Assembly (NCBI GenBank): GCA_041391665.1
Contig: JAWKNO010000003.1
Coordinates: 992,001-1,056,000, forward strand
Length of the DNA: 64,000 bases
Direction of reading: 5' to 3'
Source: Bacteroidia bacterium
GTDB lineage: Bacteria; Bacteroidota; Bacteroidia; J057
Shown here: positions 9,266 to 17,818 of the stretch, in pieces
Layout of the letters: each line of letters starts with the position of its first letter
Position numbering within the stretch: position 1 is the stretch's first letter
Notes under the pieces: generated by a model
What the model saw: the letters and a program-made list of their open reading frames with translations, nothing else
What the model was told of the DNA's origin: nothing
Database searches by the model: none
Position numbers and translations under genes: made by a program

Positions 9266-10561
9266 TTACTGTCGATATTTTACCCAGCGAAACACCTCCT
9301 TAAACGAAGGTTTTTTTCCATACATCAGAATACCGGTGCGGTACACTCTTGCTGCCAGCCATACACATCCCAGGAAACTTGCAATCAATATCGCGATGGA
9401 CAATACAACTTCATACCAGGGCACATCGGTCAGCGACATTCGCACGAGCATTGCCATAGGCGAGAAAAAAGGAATCAGCGATGCCGCAATCGCAAAGACA
9501 CCGTTGGGGTTCTGGATAATATTGAGCACAAACAGCAATGGCAACATCATGGGGATGGTGATAGGAAAGGTAAACTGCTGGGCATCCTGGATATTGTCAA
9601 CGGCCGATCCGGCAGCTGCCATAAGTGATCCATACAGGAAAAATCCTCCCAGAAAATAAATCGGGAAAAACCAGAGCACCGTCCAGTCAAACTGTTGAAT
9701 CTCTTCCATTATGGTCAATACCATATTTTCATCTACCTGCTCCATTCCCGGCTGGCCCATAGCCTGGGGATCCACTGCTCCCATAAATGGCGTCATCACC
9801 ATCATTACTGTTACCGACAGTACCATCCATAGTAAAAACTGTGTAATACCGACAGAAGCGATCGCCAGAACTTTTCCGAGCAATAGGTCAAAGGGTTTGA
9901 CGGAAGAAATAATGACCTCTACGATGCGGTTGGATTTTTCTTCGATCACTCCCTGCATGAGTATTGAGCCATAAATTCCCATCAGCATATACATCAAAAA
10001 GCAGACTGCGTAACCGATTCCCGTTGCAATGGCCACGTTTGTCTGGACTTCTTCGCCATCTTCCTTTACTTTTCTCGTTTTAATATCGAGATCAAAATCT
10101 ACGGCATCCAGTTGCGCTTCCGTAATTCCTGCCTGCTCATTTTTGTATTCCCTTACAGCAGTATTCAGTTGTTGTTTCAGCTCGGAAATTGCCTGACGGC
10201 TTGGGTTTTTAGCACCTACGATAACCGCCGTTCCGCTTTTTTTGTCCAGCAGGGTTTCGGAGATGGTCAGGTACAACTCATTTTTACTCCGGGATACCCT
10301 GGCCCGGAGACTGTCTTCCGAAAGATTGGTTTGTTCAAACTTCAGGATTTCGCCCGGCTTGAGGCGGGAGACGATCTGCGGCACGTCTGAGGCCTGAATG
10401 AGTACGGTATAGGCTTCTTTCTCTACAAAAGCTGCCGACAATATCTGAATCAGAAATATGGCGGCAAACCCCAGCGGAACCAGGAATGTGCTGATGAGGA
10501 AAGTTTTCTTTTTGACAATATTTAAATATTCTCTCTTGAGTATAATCCAGATGGTATTCAT
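9266..10561 (-). CDS. ABC-2 type transporter permease (NatB-like)
   Basis: This 431-residue permease has an N-terminal TM helix (about 20-40), a large extracytoplasmic domain (about 45-175) and six further hydrophobic helices in the C-terminal half, the layout of NatB/YhaP-type ABC-2 exporters. It lies 25 bp downstream of the cognate ATPase gene on the same strand and should form one exporter with it. NatAB-type systems export Na+ or other small molecules; the substrate here cannot be told. Confidence 0.88.
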   Translation of the reverse strand: MNTIWIILKREYLNIVKKKTFLISTFLVPLGFAAIFLIQILSAAFVEKEAYTVLIQASDVPQIVSRLKPGEILKFEQTNLSEDSLRARVSRSKNELYLTISETLLDKKSGTAVIVGAKNPSRQAISELKQQLNTAVREYKNEQAGITEAQLDAVDFDLDIKTRKVKEDGEEVQTNVAIATGIGYAVCFLMYMLMGIYGSILMQGVIEEKSNRIVEVIISSVKPFDLLLGKVLAIASVGITQFLLWMVLSVTVMMVMTPFMGAVDPQAMGQPGMEQVDENMVLTIMEEIQQFDWTVLWFFPIYFLGGFFLYGSLMAAAGSAVDNIQDAQQFTFPITIPMMLPLLFVLNIIQNPNGVFAIAASLIPFFSPMAMLVRMSLTDVPWYEVVLSIAILIASFLGCVWLAARVYRTGILMYGKKPSFKEVFRWVKYRQ

Positions 10562-10586
10562 GTGAATGTTTTTTCCGGTTGATCAA

Positions 10587-11492
10587 TCAGGCGTTACTTA
10601 CCAATTCGATAAAAATATCGTTGAGTCGGGGAAGGTGGAGTTCAAAACTATTGATAGTCAGCGGACTATCGGCAAGATGCCGCATCAGGTCATTGCCAGA
10701 GAAGCCGGGCTTCAACTGCACCATGACAAACTTTTCATTAGTCGCCGATACATTGACCATATCCAGGCTTTTCCACCAGGAGGAATCACCGGTATAGACA
10801 ATTTTGTACAAATCTTTCTGAAACTGTTGTCTTACGGTTTGAATATCATTTTCTATCATGACTTTGCCTTTATTGATCAGGGCAATATAATCACACAACT
10901 CTTCGACCTGTTCCAGCCGGTGAGTAGAGAAAATGATCGTCGTCCCCTGTTCTTTCAGCAAGCGTATTTCCTGTTCGATCGCCCGGGCGTTGACGGGATC
11001 AAGTCCGGAAAATGGTTCGTCGAGAATCAACAACTGGGGTTTGTGCGCCACGGTGGTGATAAACTGCACTTTTTGTTGCATCCCTTTGGAAAGGTCAGAA
11101 GTTTTATGGCCTGCCCAGTCTGTGAGACCAAGTTTTTGCAACCATTGATCGGCGGCAGTAGTCGCATCTTTTGTGGTCATCCCTTTCAGGCTGAGGAGAT
11201 AGACAATCTGTTCCTTTACCTTCATTTTTTTGTAAAGGCCGCGTTCTTCAGGCATATAACCGGTAAACCGGGCATGAGTGGGATCGAGCAGCGCGCCGTT
11301 AAAAAATATTTTTCCTTCATCCGGCGCGGTAATGCCGGTGATCATACGGATAATAGACGTTTTTCCAGCGCCATTGGGGCCCAGTAGGCCGTAAATTTTT
11401 CCTTTGGGGATTTTCAGTGAAACCTTATCGACCGCACGATAGGTGTCATAAGACTTGGAAACTTCACTGATGTTGAGAAAGGGTTCCGACAT
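10587..11492 (-). CDS. ABC transporter ATP-binding protein (NatA-like)
   Basis: This 301-residue ATPase contains Walker A (GPNGAGKTS, about 39-47), a Q-loop, the signature LSKGMQQK and Walker B with the catalytic glutamate (LLILDEP), followed by the D-loop SGLDP and a switch His (STHR). The region beyond about residue 220 is the DUF4162-like C-terminal domain of NatA/ABC-2 exporter ATPases. It is the first gene of a two-gene operon with the NatB-like permease. Confidence 0.92.
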   Translation of the reverse strand: MSEPFLNISEVSKSYDTYRAVDKVSLKIPKGKIYGLLGPNGAGKTSIIRMITGITAPDEGKIFFNGALLDPTHARFTGYMPEERGLYKKMKVKEQIVYLLSLKGMTTKDATTAADQWLQKLGLTDWAGHKTSDLSKGMQQKVQFITTVAHKPQLLILDEPFSGLDPVNARAIEQEIRLLKEQGTTIIFSTHRLEQVEELCDYIALINKGKVMIENDIQTVRQQFQKDLYKIVYTGDSSWWKSLDMVNVSATNEKFVMVQLKPGFSGNDLMRHLADSPLTINSFELHLPRLNDIFIELVSNA

Positions 11493-11523
11493 TTGGGAAA
11501 TTTGTTTTTCCTCTTAGTCGCTA

Positions 11524-12444
11524 TTATTCGGTTTGTATTACAGAAATACTTCCAAAATCTACATTACAAATAATTTTCATACACTTTTCGGGGTTTTGCT
11601 CACAGGCTTTATTGGCATACACCCCTTTTTTCAGTTCTTTAAACGAATCAGATACATCCACAGAAGCAAAAAAACCTGTCTTCAGTGTCAACTGTGTCGG
11701 CTGTCGCGGGTCAAGTACCAGCGTACAACTGCCTACACCTGATTGGAGATATACCGTCGAATTTGATTTATAGCTGCTACCGAAAATCAATTTGGTAGCG
11801 CCCATATCATTCTGAATCGTAATGAGATCAGCCCGCGCCATTTCAAGGTTTTTCAACGTAAGGTCTGCACTCGCTGCGTGGATGTCCATTTTTTTCATCT
11901 CGGTCTGGTTGGGAGATGTATAAGTCACCACCACATTTGAGAAGGCAGAATTAACAGAAACATTGTTGAGCGTAAGCCCGGAAAGATCCAGCATTGAACC
12001 CCCAACCCCCAGATCTACATATAAGTCAGTGGAAAGAGAGGGATCAGGCAAAAATTCAGATTTATAGGCGCTTTTATCGGAAAATACGTCCAGATTGGTC
12101 ATCTGATCTGTAAACCGCATGCGGGCAGTGGGAGAAGGCGCTGCTGATTTCGCATTTAAGGTAGATTCGAGGCGGATGGTACGAAACTGATTGCCATTGG
12201 CATTTGCGCGGGTGATGACCTGATGATGAACAAAGCTATCGGGAGCAAAAAGCCGGGAATAGCTGGTGCCGCAAGAGCCGGAAGATTGCATATACATTTC
12301 TCCTACGGGAATTTCCAGATTCAGATAAATATGAGAAATCGATTCGTCCGTAGGAATCGTATCCGCCCTGTAAATCGTCTGAGCTGAAAGGATATTCAGC
12401 ACAAAATAAACAGTTGGGAGAGATATTAGTTTCCTGATGTTCAT
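11524..12444 (-). CDS. Secreted hypothetical protein, beta-rich
   Basis: I do not recognise a named family. The protein (about 306 residues from the ATG at 12444; a further ATG lies 12 bp upstream) begins with a likely signal peptide ending near ILSAQ, followed by a Ser/Thr/Val-rich sequence of short beta strands. The second half, with repeated LTLKNLEMARAD- and SVYLQSG-like strands, recalls the right-handed toast-rack folds of bacterial adhesin or LiaF-like C-terminal domains, but this is a visual impression only. It is a likely periplasmic or surface protein. It lies 31 bp downstream of the NatA-like gene but reads away from it, as a separate unit. Confidence 0.6.
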   Translation of the reverse strand: MNIRKLISLPTVYFVLNILSAQTIYRADTIPTDESISHIYLNLEIPVGEMYMQSSGSCGTSYSRLFAPDSFVHHQVITRANANGNQFRTIRLESTLNAKSAAPSPTARMRFTDQMTNLDVFSDKSAYKSEFLPDPSLSTDLYVDLGVGGSMLDLSGLTLNNVSVNSAFSNVVVTYTSPNQTEMKKMDIHAASADLTLKNLEMARADLITIQNDMGATKLIFGSSYKSNSTVYLQSGVGSCTLVLDPRQPTQLTLKTGFFASVDVSDSFKELKKGVYANKACEQNPEKCMKIICNVDFGSISVIQTE

Positions 12445-12637
12445 AGCATTTATCATTACGTATTCCTTTTCTTAAAGGTTAAATCACAAGTTCACCCATA
12501 CATACACATAGCGCTTAACCGGAGGAAAGGATCCAGACGATTATCAATCAGGATTCAACGATAATTTGCGCGAAAATATATAAGATTGAAAAAAAAACCT
12601 TGCTAAATTTACACATAAAGACCTTTGTTTTACCTAT

Positions 12638-13216
12638 ATGCCACTTGAATTAAGAGATATAGAACCATTTTACGGTTGGTTGGAAATTTACAGCCATGAT
12701 CAGGACGAGCTTTCGCCATTCCACGAAGTTCAGCATAATATGTTTTATTACGACCGTTCGATCAATAATATCCCGGCGCATCCGTTGTGGGATGACATTG
12801 GTTCGGAAAGTCTGCTGGTGAAAATCCTTTATGCAAACTACCAGGAAGGATATGCCATCATCGAACTTTTTGGAGAGTGGAACGATCTGTTTGAAAATGA
12901 CTATAAACTATTCGGTGAAAATTGCCTTACCTACCTGATTGACAACGGAATTGATAAATTTATACTGATTTGCGAAAATGTTTTTCATATTTACCTGGAA
13001 ACTGACGACTATTATCAGGCGATTCAGGAGGAAATGGAAGACGGATGGATTTGTATTTTAAAGGCAAAAGAAGAGGTGCGCGAAGACATGATCCAATATG
13101 GTGTATCGCCTTATTTTTTCTGGAGTCCGGTTTTAGATGAGATAAACTGGCGGAAATTAAAACCTTTCCAGTTATTTTCGCTTGTTACAGCCCGAATGGG
13201 CAAAGTCCTTGAGTAA
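12638..13216 (+). CDS. Conserved hypothetical protein, acidic
   Basis: This 192-residue protein is not assigned to a function. It is acidic and aromatic-rich (for example ELRDIEPFYGWLEIYSHDQDE), has no signal peptide or TM helix, and looks like a globular cytoplasmic protein. The last codons overlap the longest reading frame of the next gene, but the real start of that gene is probably downstream, leaving about 50 bp between them. An AT-rich stretch with a TAAATTTA element upstream could carry the promoter. Confidence 0.65.
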   Translation: MPLELRDIEPFYGWLEIYSHDQDELSPFHEVQHNMFYYDRSINNIPAHPLWDDIGSESLLVKILYANYQEGYAIIELFGEWNDLFENDYKLFGENCLTYLIDNGIDKFILICENVFHIYLETDDYYQAIQEEMEDGWICILKAKEEVREDMIQYGVSPYFFWSPVLDEINWRKLKPFQLFSLVTARMGKVLE

Positions 13217-13265
13217 AAACGCAGAAATTGTACAACTTGAAGGAAAATTGTATATTCAATCCTTT

Positions 13266-14042
13266 ATGAAACCGGGAATTTATATCATGCTGAAAAATCA
13301 ACTTGCTATCTGGATATTTGCTTTTGTAGTTATTTTTTCCGGTAGGCCGGCCTACGCCCAATACAAACCAGATACCTCGCTCACCTATGCGACTTTTCTC
13401 AAGGAATGTCAGGAGTTTGCGCGTAGTGCCAGGCAGGAAGTCTGGGTGGTAAATTTTTGGGCCAGCTACAATGGGGCCTCACTCTATACGCTTCCTGATC
13501 TCAAACGTGTATATGATGAGTACCGAAATAAGCCTGTAAGATTTATCAGCATTTCTGTGGATAAGGTTCGCTCCAACTGGGAAAAACGCCTCCCTCAATA
13601 TGAAATGCCCTGGGAACAACTTTTCCTTCCCTATGAGTCTGACTATGCTTTTCTCAAAAATGCATTTGCCCACAATTCTCTTCCAGGCTTATTTCTGGTG
13701 AATTCCCGCGCACAGGTACAGCGCGTTCATGATACCAACGAATTGCGGTCTGCCCTTGATCTTGAAACGCAAAACCTGCCCAACAGACCCTGGCAGCCCA
13801 TGGGCCTTTCTCCCGAATACGAGCCGCCAACTCCACCCGTAAGAGAAGAAAAATTGGGAACAACTAAAACTCCCGGAACAGAGATTTCAGGTGGATGGGT
13901 GATGCATACCGTAAAACCCTCAGAAACTCTGTTTTCTCTCTACCGACAGTACGGCGTCAGTGTCTCCGAAATCAAACGCATCAATGGGCTCACCTCCAAC
14001 ACGATCAAAGTAGGGCAGAAACTGCGGATTAAGGAGAATTGA
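13266..14042 (+). CDS. Secreted thioredoxin-like (TlpA/ResA type) protein with C-terminal LysM domain
   Basis: I take the ATG at 13266 (one at 13287 is equally possible) because it begins a good signal peptide ending at PAYAQ; the longer frame from 13182 would bury it. Residues of about 60-170 resemble a TlpA thioredoxin fold (EVWVVNFWASYNGASLYTLPDL, RFISISVDK), but the CxxC redox site is replaced by ASYNGA, so it should not be a disulfide reductase. The last 45 residues are a LysM domain (HTVKPSETLFSLYRQYGVS to GQKLRIKEN), which binds peptidoglycan. The likely role is a periplasmic, cell-wall-linked protein of unknown task. Confidence 0.8.
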   Translation: MKPGIYIMLKNQLAIWIFAFVVIFSGRPAYAQYKPDTSLTYATFLKECQEFARSARQEVWVVNFWASYNGASLYTLPDLKRVYDEYRNKPVRFISISVDKVRSNWEKRLPQYEMPWEQLFLPYESDYAFLKNAFAHNSLPGLFLVNSRAQVQRVHDTNELRSALDLETQNLPNRPWQPMGLSPEYEPPTPPVREEKLGTTKTPGTEISGGWVMHTVKPSETLFSLYRQYGVSVSEIKRINGLTSNTIKVGQKLRIKEN

Positions 14043-14050
14043 GTAATATT

Positions 14051-14370
14051 TTAAACAAATCTAAGCGGTAACAGAGACGAAATAAGCGGGAAGTGTTTGT
14101 CATTGTGTATTAGTACAAGCTCAGCTTCTATGCATTGAGTTGCAATTATCAAATCTGTAAGTGGTACTGTTACACCGTGTTTTCTCAAATTAAATCCATT
14201 TTGAGCCACTTTTTCTAATAAGCTTCGATTCAAGTCCATCCAGATCTAGCCTTCCAGAGCAGTTGATAGTTGTTTATATTCCTTTTCAGAACGAGTTCCT
14301 AAAAGCAATTCACTCCTGCCCCTGATTTAAAATAAGCAATCCATACACTGGAGTCCACAAAGTGTGTCAT
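14051..14370 (-). pseudogene. Broken VapC-type PIN-domain toxin
   Basis: From the ATG at 14370 the minus strand reads MTHFVDSSVWIAYFKSGAG, the typical start of a PIN-domain ribonuclease with its first catalytic Asp, then hits a stop. After a frame change it continues as ELLLGTRSEKEYKQLSTALEG, meets an in-frame TAG, and resumes as the 62-codon frame 14239-14051 with RKHGVTVPLTDLIIATQ and HNDKHFPLI, the usual C-terminal half. At least one frameshift and one nonsense change have destroyed it. Its start overlaps the stop of the antitoxin remnant (ATGA). Confidence 0.75.
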
Positions 14371-14564
14371 ATATCACCACGAAGTTTGTCCAGATCGGTC
14401 TCTAAAGGAAAACTTCCTTTCATTTCCTTAAGAAGTTTACGTTTCCGGATTCGTATATAGGTATCTACGGCAATCTCTAAGGCTTCTTCCTGATTTTTCA
14501 GGCCGGACCAATAAAGTAGTTGTTTTAGAAGGTTGTCAGAAAGCGGTATTGAAGTGATAAATTT
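14367..14564 (-). pseudogene. VapB-type antitoxin remnant
   Basis: The minus-strand frame reads ITSIPLSDNLLKQLLYWSGLKNQ and on to EMKGSFPLETDLDKLRGDI before a stop that overlaps the toxin start. The pattern (DNLLK, then EEALEIAVDTYIRIRKR, then a short acidic tail) is that of small VapB/DUF2191-type antitoxins. There is no ATG, GTG or TTG at the expected start between the upstream stop (14565-14567) and the conserved part, so it too appears decayed. Confidence 0.6.
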
Positions 14565-14656
14565 CTAATTTACTTCTTTTCAAATATAGATATTTTTACC
14601 CTTATACGGTACAACCTATATTTTCTTTTTCAAAAAAAGAATTATTCCTCCTGCCC

Positions 14657-15259
14657 TCAAATCCCAAATATACTCAATGAGGAAAACGGGTTATTATCAT
14701 TTCCCGGCAAATTCTCAGCGGGTTTTTCTTCTTCTTTTTTCCGAAATTCTTCCAACGTTTCGGCAATCGCAGACCGGTCATTTTCCAGAACCGTGATTTT
14801 TTCCTGCAACTCCGCTAACCGCCTTTGATAATTTTGATGCAGTACCTGCTCTGTATCTGAAAAATCCTGCCGCATTTCCCTGATCTGGTTTTCGAGTTTT
14901 TTTACCACCCCTGCATATGCACTTTCTGCTTCCTCCTGAAAATCTTTCAGTTGTGAAACCGTCGTGTCATACCCCTTCAACTGGAGGTCCAATGCGGGAA
15001 TGATTGCTTCAATGGAAGATTCTACGGTTGCAATCATCTTCAGCGAATCGCTCAATACCCGATGAATGTCACGTACCTGCTCAAGCTGAGACGACATAGC
15101 CAGCAACGCAGAATCAGCTTTCCCATGAAGTTTGGGCTTATGGCCATTTCCATTCCCATTGTAGGGAGACTGGATTTTTAATGCGACTTTCAGCCGCTGG
15201 TTTTCCCTGAGCAAGGCATCGATCTCTTTTTTGAGTTTTTCTACTTCTTCGGGAGTCAT
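14657..15259 (-). CDS. Coiled-coil hypothetical protein
   Basis: This 200-residue protein is almost entirely predicted helix, with heptad-like Leu spacing: an N-terminal coiled coil (VEKLKKEIDALLRENQRLKVA), a Gly/Asn-rich linker (NGNGHKPK), and a long second coiled coil (about 55-180). The C-terminal 25 residues are Pro/Asn-rich and uncoiled. There is no TM segment. A structural or scaffold role is possible, but no family is recognised. The stretch of about 90 bp between it and the VapB remnant is AT-rich and empty. Confidence 0.65.
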   Translation of the reverse strand: MTPEEVEKLKKEIDALLRENQRLKVALKIQSPYNGNGNGHKPKLHGKADSALLAMSSQLEQVRDIHRVLSDSLKMIATVESSIEAIIPALDLQLKGYDTTVSQLKDFQEEAESAYAGVVKKLENQIREMRQDFSDTEQVLHQNYQRRLAELQEKITVLENDRSAIAETLEEFRKKEEEKPAENLPGNDNNPFSSLSIFGI

Positions 15260-15398
15260 TTGCCTGAATTATAGAATAAAAGTAACTTCCCCTGCAAGAG
15301 GATAAAAGCAACCGGGAGCGAACGGGGAAAATCACGTAATGAGTGGAAACATAACAGTATAGGACAGAAAAATACCCTAAACGAAATAGATTAACTCC

Positions 15399-16184
15399 AT
15401 GAAGTTTGTTGGAAAGGTCGTCTGGGTCACGGGAGCTGGCCAGGGCATCGGTTACGAAATATGCAGAATGTTTGCACAGGCAGGCGCTTGGGTGGCATTA
15501 AATGACCTTGATCCGATACTGGCAGAACAGGCTGCAACTGCCATCAACCGCGAAACCGGCACCCAAACCGTCAGTGCCTGGCCGGGAGATATCAGTAATC
15601 CGGAGATCATCTCAGCCATGGCTGAGGGAATCGAATCTCAACTGGGCAAACTCGACATACTGGTCGCAAATGCTGGAATCACAATTTTTGGAGAATTTTT
15701 ACAATTCGCCGCATCCTCTTTTGACAAGCTGGTAAATGTCAATCTGAGAGGCTCCTATTTCTGTGCCCAGGCTGCCGCCCTTTCCATGATCAGAAACAAA
15801 ATCGATGGACGTATTTTGCTTATGTCGTCTGTAACTGGCGTTCAGGCACACAGCAATCTCAGCGCCTATGGCATGACCAAAGCGGCTATTCGCATGCTGG
15901 CAAAATCACTTGCAATGGAACTCGGCCCCTACGGCATCACCGTCAACGCCCTGGGACCAGGCGCAACCCTTACCGAGCGAACCGAAAAAGAAGGCCCCTC
16001 CTTCACCGAAGGCTGGAAAGTCGTCGCGCCCAACCGAAAAATAGCCACCGTAGCGGATATAGCTGCTGCCGCCTTGTTTCTGGCTTCAGAAGAAGCACAT
16101 CATATCACCGGAGAAACGCTGATGATCGACGGAGGATGGACCATCCACTCCCCGTTGCCCGGCGATAATTATACGACTACCTGA
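15399..16184 (+). CDS. SDR family oxidoreductase
   Basis: This 261-residue classical short-chain dehydrogenase has the cofactor motif TGAGQGIG (residues 11-18), the NAG segment (VANAGI), a catalytic Ser followed by YGMTK (Tyr and Lys of the active site), and the C-terminal GETLMIDGGW loop common to 3-oxoacyl-ACP reductase-like and sugar or polyol dehydrogenases. ND at 36-37 (ALNDLD) suggests NAD preference. It is followed after 23 bp by the NCS1 transporter, so the two may act in one catabolic step, but the substrate is unknown. Confidence 0.88.
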   Translation: MKFVGKVVWVTGAGQGIGYEICRMFAQAGAWVALNDLDPILAEQAATAINRETGTQTVSAWPGDISNPEIISAMAEGIESQLGKLDILVANAGITIFGEFLQFAASSFDKLVNVNLRGSYFCAQAAALSMIRNKIDGRILLMSSVTGVQAHSNLSAYGMTKAAIRMLAKSLAMELGPYGITVNALGPGATLTERTEKEGPSFTEGWKVVAPNRKIATVADIAAAALFLASEEAHHITGETLMIDGGWTIHSPLPGDNYTTT

Positions 16185-16207
16185 TTTACCCTACTTACTC
16201 ACTTTTT

Positions 16208-17593
16208 ATGGAAAAGACTACTACGCTCACGCAAACATTTGAATCTGTCAATGAGTACGAACGGGAACCCGTTCCCGAACACAAACTCAAAGGAATCGGC
16301 AGTTTTATCGGCATGTATGCAGGAGAACATACCGCCGGAACAGAATTTGTCATCGGTCCGCTCTTTGTTGCTCACGGCGTCGCCGCCGCAGACCTGATCT
16401 GGGGGCTGCTGCTGGGCAATCTGCTCGCCGTGCTGAGCTGGGCATTCATTACGGCTCCGGTCGCGGTAAAGACCCGTATGACCCTCTATTACAAACTCGA
16501 AAAAATCTGCGGGCCGGTGCTGGTCAAAGGATACAACATCGTCAACGGCGTGATGTTTTGTTTTCTGGCTGGTTCTATGATTGCCGTATCGGCTACCGCT
16601 GTGGGCATTCCCTTTCATATGCCCATGCCATCACTGGGAGATATGTACCCCACGAGTATTATCTGGGTGATTGTGGTATTTGCCGTAGGATCGGTCATCA
16701 CCTTTATCGCCATGCGCGGATATGAGCAGGTTTCACGATTTGCCAATCTTGCTGCTGCCTGGATGCCGCTGGTATTTGTCGCAGCTGCGCTGGCGGTTTT
16801 ACCCGAACTTGGCATCAAGTCCTTCGGCGATTTCTGGCCGGTGGCAAATGAAAAAATCTGGACAGGCGTTCCGCTACAGGGCCAAAGCCAGTTTACCTTC
16901 TGGCATGTGCTGTTTTTCTCGTGGTTTTGCAATATGGCGATGCATATCGGTATGGCAGATATGTCCATTTTTCGCTACGCGAAAAAATGGCAGGCGGGAT
17001 TTGCCTCTGCTGCGGGCATGTATGTCGGACACTATATCGCCTGGCTGGCGAGTGGCATTCTCTACGCCGTTTTCCTGATCAACTCAGGCGGTTCTGACGA
17101 ATTTGCCCCCGGCCCCGTGGCCTATTATGCGGCAGGCATTGCCGGTGCGACCTGCGTGGTCATCGCAGGCTGGACGACGGCAAATCCGACGATTTACCGC
17201 GCGGGACTGGCATTTCAGTCGCTCAACCCACGTTGGAAGACGTGGAAGGTTACGCTCATCACCGGACTGGTCACGACGATTGCCGCATGTTTCCCCGGAC
17301 TGGTGATGAAATTGCTGGACTTTGTGGCACTTTACGGCTTGCTGCTGATGCCTATGGGAGCGGTCATTATCATGGACTTTTATGTTTTCCCCCGCATCGG
17401 GCTGAAGAGCGATTATGCCGAAAGCGCAAAAATCAGCTTCAACATTGCCGCAGGCATTACGTGGCTGGGAACCCTCGCACTTTGTCTGATGCTGAACATC
17501 ACCCAGGGTATCGAAATATTTTTCCTCGGACTGCCGGGCTGGTTTATCGCCTCGATTTTATATGTTGTAATCAGTAAAATGATCCAGAAATGA
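16208..17593 (+). CDS. NCS1-family nucleobase:cation symporter-like permease
   Basis: This 461-residue protein has about 12 hydrophobic helices. The cytoplasmic N-terminus (YEREPVPEHKLKGIGSF) leads into TM1 as in cytosine/purine permeases (CodB-like). The GEHTAGTEFVIGPLF region and the later WTTANPTIYRAGLAFQS stretch fit the substrate-site helices TM1, TM6 and TM8 of the family. It would import a purine, pyrimidine, hydantoin or related ring compound with Na+ or H+. Its stop overlaps the start of a small membrane protein by 4 bp (ATGA), and it lies 23 bp behind the SDR gene. Confidence 0.85.
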   Translation: MEKTTTLTQTFESVNEYEREPVPEHKLKGIGSFIGMYAGEHTAGTEFVIGPLFVAHGVAAADLIWGLLLGNLLAVLSWAFITAPVAVKTRMTLYYKLEKICGPVLVKGYNIVNGVMFCFLAGSMIAVSATAVGIPFHMPMPSLGDMYPTSIIWVIVVFAVGSVITFIAMRGYEQVSRFANLAAAWMPLVFVAAALAVLPELGIKSFGDFWPVANEKIWTGVPLQGQSQFTFWHVLFFSWFCNMAMHIGMADMSIFRYAKKWQAGFASAAGMYVGHYIAWLASGILYAVFLINSGGSDEFAPGPVAYYAAGIAGATCVVIAGWTTANPTIYRAGLAFQSLNPRWKTWKVTLITGLVTTIAACFPGLVMKLLDFVALYGLLLMPMGAVIIMDFYVFPRIGLKSDYAESAKISFNIAAGITWLGTLALCLMLNITQGIEIFFLGLPGWFIASILYVVISKMIQK

Positions 17594-17760
17594 AAACTGC
17601 ATTAAAAGTAATCTCCTTCACCGGGCTGGGTCTGACGATCATACCCGCCATGCTCGTAGCCGCAGGCATATTAGCCAACACCCAAAACAAAACCCTGATG
17701 CTGATCGGAACCATCATGTGGTTTGCCACGGTTCCTTTTTGGATGGGGAGGGGGGGGTAA
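17590..17760 (+). CDS. Small membrane protein overlapping the NCS1 gene
   Basis: The reading frame of 56 codons starts at an ATG that overlaps the NCS1 stop (ATGA). It has two hydrophobic segments (VISFTGLGLTIIPAMLVAAG and LMLIGTIMWFATVPFWM) with a short polar loop, like a two-helix accessory subunit. Small partner proteins next to transporters are common in Bacteroidota. The gene ends in a run of eight G residues just before the TAA, so slippage there would change the last residues. No family is known to me. Confidence 0.65.
   Translation: MKTALKVISFTGLGLTIIPAMLVAAGILANTQNKTLMLIGTIMWFATVPFWMGRGG
17750..17757 (+). repeat. G8 homopolymer at the end of the small membrane protein gene
   Basis: Eight consecutive G residues sit in the last codons (AGG GGG GGG TAA). 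Loss of one G would shift the frame to that of the next gene, but a TGA two codons before the ATG at 17819 prevents a fusion. Confidence 0.5.
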
Positions 17761-17818
17761 AACTTATACCCTTTTCCCCAAAAAATCCATATATTGCCAT
17801 TGTGCAGTGACATGATCC

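Noticed and set aside
10566..11387. Open frame of 273 codons on the plus strand
   Set aside because: It is antisense to the NatA-like ATPase gene with intact Walker motifs; the translated sequence shows no family features.
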